A stretch of 64,000 nucleotides of DNA from Enterobacter soli ATCC BAA-2102. Its GTDB lineage: Bacteria > Pseudomonadota > Gammaproteobacteria > Enterobacterales > Enterobacteriaceae. Shown piece by piece: positions 46,781-54,641 of this stretch. How positions within the stretch are numbered: the first letter of the stretch is position 1; every line of letters starts with the position of its first letter. Under the pieces are notes generated by a model that searched no databases, had not been told where the DNA came from, and saw only the letters and a list, made by a program, of their open reading frames with translations. Made by a program: the position numbers and the translations under genes. The stretch is from contig NZ_LXES01000042.1 in the NCBI RefSeq assembly GCF_001654845.1, forward strand, positions 1 through 64,000. The letters run 5' to 3'.

Positions 46781-46816
46781 AACGCCTGGTGGAATGTCAT
46801 CAGGCGTTTCTATTTC
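46781..46816 (+). terminator. terminator of the formate dehydrogenase operon
   Basis: AACGCCTG (46781-46788) and CAGGCGTT (46801-46808) form an 8-bp perfect stem followed by TCTATTTC, 43 bp past fdnI. Confidence 0.75.
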
Positions 46817-46897
46817 AATGCAGGCTTACTCGCGGTGATTCATGAGCTATTAATGCCCGCTTCTCACAAGGTACGGACGAACTACCTGAGCGGAAGT

Positions 46898-47001
46898 TCC
46901 GCTGAGAGCGAGAAGCGAACGTTATTGTTGCCGCTTACAGGGCACTCAAATGCCAATATTGGGCGTGGTGATTCCGTGAGCCGTAGGATACATTCAGGAT
47001 T
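46898..47001. repeat. 104-bp dispersed repeat, copy 2
   Basis: Direct, ungapped, ~90% identical partner of 39421-39524. It ends 27 bp before the VOC gene start. The upstream flank (GTACGGACGAACTACCTGAGCGG at 46871-46893, given in part) is a degraded first hairpin of the short repeat family. Confidence 0.8.
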
Positions 47002-47028
47002 CAATTTCAGAGAATCAAGGAAGCAGGT

Positions 47029-47463
47029 ATGTCGCAGAATTTACCGGAAATTGACGTCTTGTTTGTCGCTGGGTTTGGGCCCATCTCGCAGAACGCTGAA
47101 GACAGTTCCGAGTTTTATGTACAGGTACTCGGTTTGCCGCTTAAGCCAATGGAGGGTAACTGCGATTATCTGCTATCGGAAAACAGGCTGAAGGGCGTTA
47201 AGCATTTTGCTGTCTGGCCGTTACCACAGGCCGCAAATTCATGTTTTGGCACGGAGCAATGGACAACCGAATACCCCATACCGCAGGGATGGATTGAATA
47301 TGAGGTTCAGGATCTCGATGCTGCTACCCGTATCCTGAGTGAGAAGGGGTACCGCCTGCTGGTGGCTAATCGCACTGAGCCCTGGGGGCAAACCGTTACG
47401 CGTCTGCTTAGCCCTGAAGGGTTGCTTACAGGGCTTACAATAACCCCATGGCTTCGCGGGTAA
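47029..47463 (+). CDS. VOC/glyoxalase-fold protein
   Basis: 144 residues with the vicinal-oxygen-chelate layout: SSEFYVQVLGLPLKPMEG near residue 25 and a second half GWIEYEVQDLDAATRILSEKG, then ERTEPWGQT-like NRTEPWGQTVTRLLSPEG. The family includes glyoxalases, dioxygenases and antibiotic-binding proteins; the substrate is unknown. AAGGAAGCAGG precedes the ATG. Confidence 0.82.
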   Translation: MSQNLPEIDVLFVAGFGPISQNAEDSSEFYVQVLGLPLKPMEGNCDYLLSENRLKGVKHFAVWPLPQAANSCFGTEQWTTEYPIPQGWIEYEVQDLDAATRILSEKGYRLLVANRTEPWGQTVTRLLSPEGLLTGLTITPWLRG

Positions 47464-47539
47464 ACGCGGACCGTTCCGGGTTCGAAGAGGAAGATGCTAT
47501 CGGTGTCATTCTCTGAGCGTTGATAAGGTATCAACTCAT

Positions 47540-47929
47540 ATGGATATAAAATTGTCAGGCGGATGCTTATGTGGATTGATCCGATTCACAGCAATTAACC
47601 CTGTTTCCACTCATTCCTGCTCCTGCGATATATGCCAGAAACATTCTGGTTGTCAGACCGCGGTATGGCTTGAATTCCACTCGGCGGATGTTGAGTGGAC
47701 TGGTGAAGGGGGCATACCTTCTCTGTATCGCTCATCTGAGACGTCATCCAGAGCGTTCTGCCCCCGCTGTGGTAGCTCAATGGGTGCTATCGATGACGCT
47801 CCGATGACGGCTTTACTCAGCGGTGTTTTTGATCACAACGAATGCCTTATATTTTCGCCCCAGTCCCACTCGTTTCAGGATATGAAACCAGACTGGTGGA
47901 GAAAAATCATGCCTGATACCGCCTCCTGA
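47540..47929 (+). CDS. GFA-family (CENP-V fold) zinc protein
   Basis: 129 residues with the glutathione-dependent formaldehyde-activating family cysteines: GGCLCGLIRF (residues about 8-13), SCSCDICQKHSG (about 29) and FCPRCGSSMG (about 73), which bind zinc. The reaction is not certain for this subgroup. It lies 77 bp after the VOC gene; the two could be one unit. Confidence 0.85.
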   Translation: MDIKLSGGCLCGLIRFTAINPVSTHSCSCDICQKHSGCQTAVWLEFHSADVEWTGEGGIPSLYRSSETSSRAFCPRCGSSMGAIDDAPMTALLSGVFDHNECLIFSPQSHSFQDMKPDWWRKIMPDTAS

Positions 47930-47988
47930 ATAAGGAGGTTGCGAGCATATTCTCAATATGTATCTTTGCCCTGTATGGATTAAGCCCT

Positions 47989-48429
47989 ATGACAATCTTT
48001 ATAAGAACAGCTCAACCTTCTGATGTTAATAGTATTTTCGACGTCAGAACGTCGGTTACCGAGAATCATTTGAGCCGTGAAGAAATGCGACTGATAGGAA
48101 TTACCGAAAGCGCCGTTGCCGATATGATTGAGCAGAGCCAATGTGCATGGGTTGCCATCCTAAACGACAACGTCATTGGCTTCTCGATGATTTTGCCGGA
48201 TGAAGGCTGTCTATTTGCGGCGTTTGTTTTGCCGGAATATCAGGGCAGGGGTATTGGCCGTCGCCTTGTCGAGCTAGCCGAGCATGAATTATTTAAACAC
48301 CATGAAACGGCCTGGCTGGAAACGGATAAAAATAGTCGTGCGGCGCAATTCTATATGCAACTCGGCTGGGTTAAAAAAAAGAACATCGATGGCACGGATA
48401 TCAGATTAGAGAAATCCCGCGACGTGTAA
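47989..48429 (+). CDS. GNAT-family N-acetyltransferase
   Basis: 146 residues. Motif A VLPEYQGRGIGRRLVELAE (about residue 85) binds acetyl-CoA, and the C-terminal FYMQLGWVKKK is typical. Cytoplasmic; the acceptor is unknown. It is the last of three small same-strand genes. Confidence 0.85.
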   Translation: MTIFIRTAQPSDVNSIFDVRTSVTENHLSREEMRLIGITESAVADMIEQSQCAWVAILNDNVIGFSMILPDEGCLFAAFVLPEYQGRGIGRRLVELAEHELFKHHETAWLETDKNSRAAQFYMQLGWVKKKNIDGTDIRLEKSRDV

Positions 48430-48450
48430 TCCATGGTGCTACGCATCCCT

Positions 48451-48512
48451 GTCTGCTCATGGCACAGAGCGGACAGAATCAGATGAACGTCCGCTTTGAG
48501 CGAAGAGCGGAC
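48451..48512. repeat. best-preserved two-hairpin intergenic repeat
   Basis: Hairpin 1: GTCTGCT (48451-48457) and AGCGGAC (48468-48474). Hairpin 2: GTCCGCT (48489-48495) and AGCGGAC (48506-48512), around TTGAGCGAAG. Between GNAT and a convergent AraC gene. Related copies are at 36503, 39378, 40776, 46871 and 53774. Confidence 0.75.
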
Positions 48513-48561
48513 ATTCATTCTACGAAGCATTATCTTTTGAATTAATTGTTTACGATAAAAG

Positions 48562-49347
48562 TCATGCAGATTGTGAAATCTGAAAATACTTCGAGGGTGT
48601 TGTTCCAAAAAGGCAACGGAATGCGTAAACGAAGCTGGAGGCCGATTCATAACCAACATCTAGCGCAACATTAGCGACGCTTTCACCATATGCCAGTCTC
48701 TCAACCGCGCATATCAGGCGATTGCGCGTACGCCACGACCTGAAACTCATCATTGTCTGGGTGTTAAAAATCCGCTCAATAGTACGTGAGCTGGCTCCAG
48801 CATGAAGCGCCAGTTCTCTGAGAGTTTGCTTATTGCCGGGATCTTGCTGCAAAATTTTCACAACCCGTAGTGCCCGCATATCTGAGGGCATTGGGATATT
48901 TACAGGAGCAGAACTAAGAACCTGCAATTGGTCGACAAGGCATTGCCCAAGCCGGTTTTCCGCGGAATCCGTTGGTCTTTTCCAGGGAAGCGCAGCACAG
49001 GCCAGTATAAGTTCGCGAACCAATGGTGTCACTTCAAGTGCCAGACATTCATTTTCTCCGGGAGAAGGATAAACAGTAGAATCAATATAGAGAGTCCTGA
49101 TTTGTGCTTGTCTTTTAACCTCTGATGAATGCGGTGTTCCTGCTTTAATCCACAACGCACGGCTGGGTGGCAATACCCATTCGCCAGCATGCGTCGTAAT
49201 ATGTAAGACACCAGATATGGCGTAGCTAAGTTGATGTCTTTCGTGACAATGCTCAGGAACCAACTCCGGCTCTGAAAAATCAACCCGACCAACAACAGGG
49301 GAATAATTATCCACCTCATAATCAATTGGTCTGAAAAAATCCACCAT
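48562..49347 (-). CDS. AraC-family transcriptional regulator
   Basis: 261 residues: an N-terminal cupin-type sensor (PEHCHERHQLSYAISGVLHI, WVLPPSRALWIKAGTPHSS) and a C-terminal pair of helix-turn-helix motifs (LRELALHAGASSRTIERIF, VANVALDVGYESASSFVYAF). The layout matches the NimR-like group that regulates adjacent MFS exporters. Here the MFS gene just upstream is broken, so the regulator may have lost its target. Confidence 0.87.
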   Translation of the reverse strand: MVDFFRPIDYEVDNYSPVVGRVDFSEPELVPEHCHERHQLSYAISGVLHITTHAGEWVLPPSRALWIKAGTPHSSEVKRQAQIRTLYIDSTVYPSPGENECLALEVTPLVRELILACAALPWKRPTDSAENRLGQCLVDQLQVLSSAPVNIPMPSDMRALRVVKILQQDPGNKQTLRELALHAGASSRTIERIFNTQTMMSFRSWRTRNRLICAVERLAYGESVANVALDVGYESASSFVYAFRCLFGTTPSKYFQISQSA

Positions 49348-49475
49348 CGCTTTACCCTTCTAAAGTTGGAAATAAAATATTCAAAATAAGGCGATTCAGA
49401 AAAATTTAGTTAACAGTCAAAAACCAGAGTTTAACCATCTGTATTGATGAACATAGAAATATGGAGTTAATCCCA

Positions 49476-50676
49476 TCACTTCTTACTCAAACTGGCATAC
49501 ACAGGAGTGACCATAAAAATAGTGGAAAAAGTAAGGACGCCAAGAAGAATAAGGCAGAGTTCCAGTCCAGTATAATGTGAAATGTAGCCAATCAGCGCTG
49601 GACCTATGAGGATCCCCATGTAGCCAAGTGTACTGGTAGCGGCAATGGCAATTGTTGCTGGCATAGTTTTTTGCTGTCCTGAGAGTGTCAGGAGGATCGG
49701 AACGACATTTCCTGCAGCAAGACCAGCTATTGCAATCCCCCCGAAAACAGCAACAAAGTGTGTTCCAATTGTCGCAATGACTATCCCCGTCGCTGTCAGA
49801 GATATACCTGCAATAAGCACAGTACGACTGTTAAAGCGGGAAACCATGGCATCCCCGACAAGCCTGCTGATTGTTAAAGCCAGAGCCAGAAATGGAAACA
49901 TCAACACCTTTAATCTGGGTCAGAAGGATCCCCCCCCAGTCCAATATTGCACCCTCAGCCATAAAAATGGTGAACAAGAGGAAACCAATCACGATGACAA
50001 TGCCTCGTGGAATAACAATAACAGGGTGATGAACGTCCATATTGATAGTAAGAAATCTGGATGCTGCAATGATGACTGCAATAAAGATCAAACCAGAAGC
50101 AACACATGCGGCCATGGTGACACTCAGGCCTGCTGCAATTGCCAGGGTCATCCCACTGGCTCCGCACAGTCCACCAATACTGTAAAGGCCATGAAACCCA
50201 GACATCAGGGGAGTTCCTGCTGCATTCTGCACTTCGGTACCATGGATATTCGCTGCAACATCCACAGCACCAACGGATGCCCCAAGAAGCAACAAACTTA
50301 GAGCCATTAACAAGGGGCTCGTCACACTAGCGAGTAGTGGCAAGGCGATGATCAGCCCAGCAGCCCCTGAGATGACTGCAATCCTGGGGCCTTTTCTTGC
50401 GACCAGCCCACCACATGCTGGCATGCCAAGTAACGCACCAAGTCCGAGACAAAGAAGTATGCTTCCCAGCAAAGAAGAATCAGCCTGGAGTCGTTGTTGG
50501 GCGAAAGGAACCATGGGAGCCCAGCATGCTATACCAAATCCTCCCATGAAGAATGCAAGTCGGGTCGACAGTTTTGCTCTGGACAACAGTGAATTATTTT
50601 CACCCAATACAGTCATTTCGGAGGAGGAATGCTGGATACTGTCTTTTGTTTTGCCTTGATCAAAAGAAGTCGTCAT
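49476..50676 (-). pseudogene. MFS transporter disrupted by a frameshift/deletion
   Basis: Two frames together make one twelve-helix MFS protein of the YbjJ-like group. The N-terminal part (from ATG 50676) ends after GVDVSISGSGF, where it runs into an unrelated tail. The C-terminal part resumes in another frame with LALTISRLVGDAMVSRF at about 49875. The break at about 49880-49905 lies at the short repeat CTGGCTCTGGCT, so slippage or a small deletion is likely. Neither half alone would make a working carrier. A sequencing error cannot be excluded. Confidence 0.82.
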
Positions 50677-50832
50677 TAGATATGTCTCAAATCAGATTAG
50701 AAATATCTATATTGCTGTTAAACAGGTTGTCATCCAATCGATGTAACGACAATCTATATCGATAATGCGCCAGGTACCGCTTTCTTATTTTCAGGTTTAT
50801 GTATGCAAATCACGTTTGACATAGCATTTGTT

Positions 50833-50868
50833 AAACCCCGGAAAAAGAAATTCTCTTTAACCGGGTTT
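50833..50868 (-). terminator. terminator-like hairpin after the ybjI-like gene
   Basis: AAACCCCGG (50833-50841) pairs with CCGGGTTT (50861-50868) with one bulged C, and an inner AAAGA/TCTTT helix extends it. It lies 27 bp beyond the stop of the minus-strand HAD gene. Confidence 0.55.
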
Positions 50869-50894
50869 GATATATCAATCGAGGGAGTTGAAAA

Positions 50895-51704
50895 TCAGAA
50901 TGGCTTATTACCCTCCAGAATATCATCGATAATCTTAAGGACGCCATTTTGCGTGTTGGGAGGGATTATATATGCAGAAACATTTTTAACTGCATTTGTT
51001 GCATTTTCCATCGCAAATGAATATTTCGTCATTGCCAGCATTTCAATATCGTTTCCACTATCGCCAAAAGCAGCAACCTCATCATGGTGCACTTTCCACT
51101 TGTTCAGAAGTCGCTGAATGCCACTCGCCTTGTGAGTGCCTGGAATAATCAAATCCATGAAACCATGTCCACTGGTGACGGGTGTCATAGTCCCACCTAG
51201 CTGAGCAACCAGACTCCTGAAAAGCGCTGGAATAGCCTCATCATCAAGGCTAAGTGCATATTTGAAAATAACATCGTCTATTTCATCATAATCATCTACG
51301 ATCTGAAGACAATGATAATACTTTCTCATTATCTCAAGGAATTCCTCCGATGCTCCTCTTTTTACCCACGCACTTCGCAACCCGCAGACAACGAAATCAA
51401 TACCACCATAGTTCTCCAGTATGCCATTTATTTTTTTTACGCTTTTGGCATCTAGTTCCCCATTAAATATTTTCTCACCTGCTTCGAGTACAAATGCACC
51501 ATTCTCTGCTACAAATGAAATTTCGTCGCATATATCCGGAAAAAAAGAAGCAAGTTGATAATACTGATTACCACTAGCCACAACAAACCGAATACCACGT
51601 TTCTTTAGTTCATTGTACTGTTTCTTAAAGCGAACTCGGTCATATTCGCTGTTGTGATCAAGAAAAGTCCCGTCCATATCTACAGCAATTACTTTCACAC
51701 TCAT
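50895..51704 (-). CDS. HAD-IIB phosphatase, YbjI-like
   Basis: 269 residues, clearly related to E. coli YbjI: VIAVDMDGTFLDHNSEYDR at the start, RFVVASGNQYYQLASFFPDI, and motif IV AFGDSGNDIEMLAMTKYSFA (each shown in part). YbjI acts on sugar phosphates and FMN in E. coli; the substrate here is inferred. It is followed on the same strand by an MFS gene and a divergent TetR gene, reproducing the E. coli ybjI-ybjJ-ybjK order, but sequence divergence and accessory context suggest a paralogous copy. Confidence 0.86.
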   Translation of the reverse strand: MSVKVIAVDMDGTFLDHNSEYDRVRFKKQYNELKKRGIRFVVASGNQYYQLASFFPDICDEISFVAENGAFVLEAGEKIFNGELDAKSVKKINGILENYGGIDFVVCGLRSAWVKRGASEEFLEIMRKYYHCLQIVDDYDEIDDVIFKYALSLDDEAIPALFRSLVAQLGGTMTPVTSGHGFMDLIIPGTHKASGIQRLLNKWKVHHDEVAAFGDSGNDIEMLAMTKYSFAMENATNAVKNVSAYIIPPNTQNGVLKIIDDILEGNKPF

Positions 51705-51745
51705 TATGCGTCCTCACACAAATATCGGGGGGTATGTACAGATAA

Positions 51746-52924
51746 TTAATTATTGATAATTGGTTCAACAGGCTTATGTAGAACTCTTGCAAACATGATC
51801 GGGAAAATCAGCATACTTACAACCAGGACCATGGACATTCTCAAACCAGCATGCTCACCAATGAATCCCAGTAGAGGAGGGCCAACAAGAAATGCGGTAT
51901 ACCCTACGGTGGCGAGAATACTGACTCTCATTGCAGGATAATTGCCGCTTGCCGCTCCGGCTGACATAGCTACGGGGAAACCCAGTGCAGCCCCCATTGC
52001 CCAAAAAACAACAGCCACGCCAGCAATCCAAAGGTTAGGAGAAAAAATAACACCCAGAATCCCCAAAGCACCGATGATGCCGCATGTACGAATGACGATA
52101 GCAGGTCCATAACGGTCCAGAATTGCGGTACCGGAGAAACGTCCAATAGTCATTGTTAAGGCGAAGGCAACAAAAATTAGAGAACCCATCTGCTCAGGGA
52201 CTGAATGTGTGTCCACGATCAGTAATGGAAGCCAGTCATTAGCTGCACCTTCAGCCAGTGCCACTGAAAGCACAATAAGTCCAGCCAGCAGAATTCGTGG
52301 ATCGGAACGTATGAGTGACACGACGCTGATACGTTTAGTGCTGGAGTCGTCAAGGGAGCCTGCAGATATTTGTACCGAAGCGTAGACGTAAAATACTGCG
52401 GGCAGAAGGATAATACTGGTCACCAGCATGTGCCAGCCAACGGGTATCTGCCAGCCAACGAGACCAAGTCCGCACACGGCCCCGGCTGCCGTGCCCAGGC
52501 TGTAACATCCATGTAGTGAGGGCAGTACTGGTTTTTTCAGGCCTCTTTCAACCTGTACTCCCTGGATATTCACTGCTACCTCAGACATAGCCATGCCAAA
52601 CCCCACCATGCCAAGTCCGCATCCAGCAATCCAGGACGAAAGCTGAACCGTTCCTCCCGCCAAAACAGCCAGGCCCGCAAGGGCGAGTAGAAGACCTGAC
52701 AATATCGTTTTGGGTGTTCCCATGCGCCAGGCGACATTTCCCGCCATAAGAATGCCGGTCATTGAACCCACTGAAAAACCAAAGAGGATCAGGCCCATTT
52801 CCCCGGTTGATGCATTAAGCACATCACGAATTGAGGGCGTTCTTACAATCCATGACGCCATAGAAAATCCGAGGATCAGAAAACAACAAAACAGGCCTCT
52901 TCGGATTCGATACAGCTCTTTCAT
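51746..52924 (-). CDS. MFS transporter, YbjJ-like
   Basis: 392 residues from ATG 52924, giving a basic N-terminus (MKELYRIRRG) before the first helix. Twelve hydrophobic segments; characteristic elements are WIVRTPSIRDVL, PSLHGCYSLGTAAGA and ALAEGAANDWLPLL. It resembles E. coli YbjJ and the broken MFS gene at 49476-50676. The substrate is unknown. A 38-bp palindrome in the promoter region suggests repression by the divergent TetR protein. Confidence 0.86.
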   Translation of the reverse strand: MKELYRIRRGLFCCFLILGFSMASWIVRTPSIRDVLNASTGEMGLILFGFSVGSMTGILMAGNVAWRMGTPKTILSGLLLALAGLAVLAGGTVQLSSWIAGCGLGMVGFGMAMSEVAVNIQGVQVERGLKKPVLPSLHGCYSLGTAAGAVCGLGLVGWQIPVGWHMLVTSIILLPAVFYVYASVQISAGSLDDSSTKRISVVSLIRSDPRILLAGLIVLSVALAEGAANDWLPLLIVDTHSVPEQMGSLIFVAFALTMTIGRFSGTAILDRYGPAIVIRTCGIIGALGILGVIFSPNLWIAGVAVVFWAMGAALGFPVAMSAGAASGNYPAMRVSILATVGYTAFLVGPPLLGFIGEHAGLRMSMVLVVSMLIFPIMFARVLHKPVEPIINN

Positions 52925-52963
52925 GTGTACTCCATGTCTGATGATTTGCCGATACGTACGATT

Positions 52964-53024
52964 GTACACAACGATGTGTACGTTTGTACATATTGCTATG
53001 TACATCTGTACATAGCAATATGTA
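52964..53024. promoter_or_regulatory. TetR operator region: 38-bp perfect palindrome plus a second inverted repeat
   Basis: TACATATTGCTATGTACA (52987-53004) is perfectly mirrored by TGTACATAGCAATATGTA (53007-53024) around a TC centre. Next to it, GTACACA (52964-52970) and TGTGTAC (52975-52981) form another repeat. Both lie in the 124-bp gap between the MFS gene and the TetR gene, so one regulator can control both. Confidence 0.82.
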
Positions 53025-53048
53025 TTGCATTGCTTTTGAGGAATAAAG

Positions 53049-53600
53049 ATGAAGACGAAACGCGCGCCGCGGCGCTTTGATCCAGACAGACGTGAGAGAA
53101 TTCTTGATATTGCACTGGATGTTATTGCCGAATACGGAGTTGCTGAAACATCATTGCGAAGAGTTGCCTCAGCAGCAGATGTTCCTCTGGGATCTATGAC
53201 CTATCACTTCACAGATCGAACAACATTTCTTTGCGAATCCTTCGCCAAATTTGCCGATGAGATGTTTGCTTGTTTTGCCGAAAAAATGGACCGTTGTACA
53301 AGTCGTGAAGACGCCGTAAAAGCGGTTGTGGATCATATTTGCGGCGAAGGATGGGCTTCTCGGCGCAATCTTTTGCTTTGCTATGAACTGTATGCGTTTT
53401 CTGGACGAGGTGGTGATCCGGGAAGGATATTACTGAACTGGCTGGAACAGGTAAGAGAAAAGTTACTGGTATTTTTTGACAAGCGCACTTCCGATGGGCT
53501 GGATGCTCTACTAGAGGGGTACAGTATTCACTGCTCAGTGGATCACTCACCACCTTCCAGAGACGATATTGAATACATCGTCATGAAAATAACGCAATGA
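53049..53600 (+). CDS. TetR-family regulator, YbjK/RcdA-like position
   Basis: 183 residues with a TetR N-terminal helix-turn-helix (RERILDIALDVIAEYGV, SLRRVASAADVPLGSMTYHF) and an all-helical C-terminal ligand domain. AGG AATAAAG-type ribosome site precedes the ATG. It is divergent from the MFS gene, as ybjK is from ybjJ in E. coli. Autoregulation through the 38-bp palindrome is likely. Confidence 0.87.
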   Translation: MKTKRAPRRFDPDRRERILDIALDVIAEYGVAETSLRRVASAADVPLGSMTYHFTDRTTFLCESFAKFADEMFACFAEKMDRCTSREDAVKAVVDHICGEGWASRRNLLLCYELYAFSGRGGDPGRILLNWLEQVREKLLVFFDKRTSDGLDALLEGYSIHCSVDHSPPSRDDIEYIVMKITQ

Positions 53601-53773
53601 AACTTTTGTTTGAGTCACCGGGGATTTCTTACTTAAGTTAGCTAAATGTTCTTCTCTGTGCATCCGACACTGGGCTTGCATATAAGGACGTTGCCCAGTT
53701 GCAACTCTACAAAAGGGATTTAAACCTCATCGCAGAAACTGATCGAGACGATGACATCATGGGGATCATCAAT

Positions 53774-53797
53774 GTCTGCTTCTGGCACGAAGCGGAC
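53774..53797. repeat. two-hairpin intergenic repeat, first hairpin copy
   Basis: GTCTGCT (53774-53780) and AGCGGAC (53791-53797) around TCTGGCACGA, a close match to 48451-48474. The second hairpin is degraded (GGTGCGCTATGAGTGCCGCT). The rest of 53601-53879 shows no gene. Confidence 0.65.
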
Positions 53798-53879
53798 AAG
53801 TTAACTGGCCTGAAGGTGCGCTATGAGTGCCGCTCTCAGGGTTGATGACGCACGCTCCTGGCAGAACAGGGGTCGTGAC

Positions 53880-54359
53880 TCAATCCATCGAGGGTACAGG
53901 TTCACCCATATAAGTGTGTGTGCAACAGCGGCAAGTCACCACAACGTCCTTCCCGCTAATTGACGGGTTTACCTGTTGCAGAATTCCATTCTCATCAACA
54001 AACAGACCCGGATAAAAACTGCTTTCACCAATGCGGACTAAATCCTGTTGCTGATGTTCATGTAGTGCCACCAGCCAGAATACGGGCTCTGTGGTATCAA
54101 GGCGTCCACATACTTCGCTAAATATGTCATCCCACGGCTGACCAATCTGTTTGATCAGAAAGTAAAACAAAGGCGTGTAGTCCCGGCCACGCTTTTGCTC
54201 GCTGTGCATTGTCTCGCGCGTTGCCAGCAGTTCATCACTGACCTTTTTACGATTGCGCTCCCAGCGATACTCCGCACCCGGATTAGAAGAATGGTGCCGC
54301 GTCGTCGTGTTCTCGCGGCGATACAGTTTGCGGGGCTTGTTCAGTTGATGAGTACGCAT
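53880..54359 (-). CDS. hypothetical protein, basic N-terminus and C-terminal Cys motif
   Basis: 159 residues. The N-terminal third is very basic (PRKLYRRENTTTRHHSS, YRWERNRKKVSDE), then an acidic/mixed region and a C-terminal VVTCRCCTHTY motif that could bind a metal. No signal peptide or membrane segment. I do not recognise the family. It lies alone in the accessory region, so it could be a phage or island relic that is still intact. Confidence 0.55.
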   Translation of the reverse strand: MRTHQLNKPRKLYRRENTTTRHHSSNPGAEYRWERNRKKVSDELLATRETMHSEQKRGRDYTPLFYFLIKQIGQPWDDIFSEVCGRLDTTEPVFWLVALHEHQQQDLVRIGESSFYPGLFVDENGILQQVNPSISGKDVVVTCRCCTHTYMGEPVPSMD

Positions 54360-54641
54360 AGCGCGATCTCCTGCATCCTTACTTTTGTGTACAACTCGTG
54401 GTCAGTATTAAAGGCGATTTCATTCTGCTGAAATACCTCCCCGCTGACAACTACCAAAAAGTCCACTCCAGCTAAGTAGTGGTTTTTGAACTATGTTTAA
54501 CACCAGTCAGAATAATAAGTTGGTTGCAGTGTCATTATGGCCTGAGCAGCGACTTTCGCATTCCGGAAGCATTTGAAAACCAGAACCTCACTCAGAAGTG
54601 TGCCAACATCGCGTGGGTAAGAACAACATCCGGAGAATAAC

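Noticed and set aside
46769..47191. 140-codon plus-strand frame before the VOC gene
   Set aside because: Overlaps the repeat and the VOC gene in another frame; the VOC frame has a ribosome site and family motifs.
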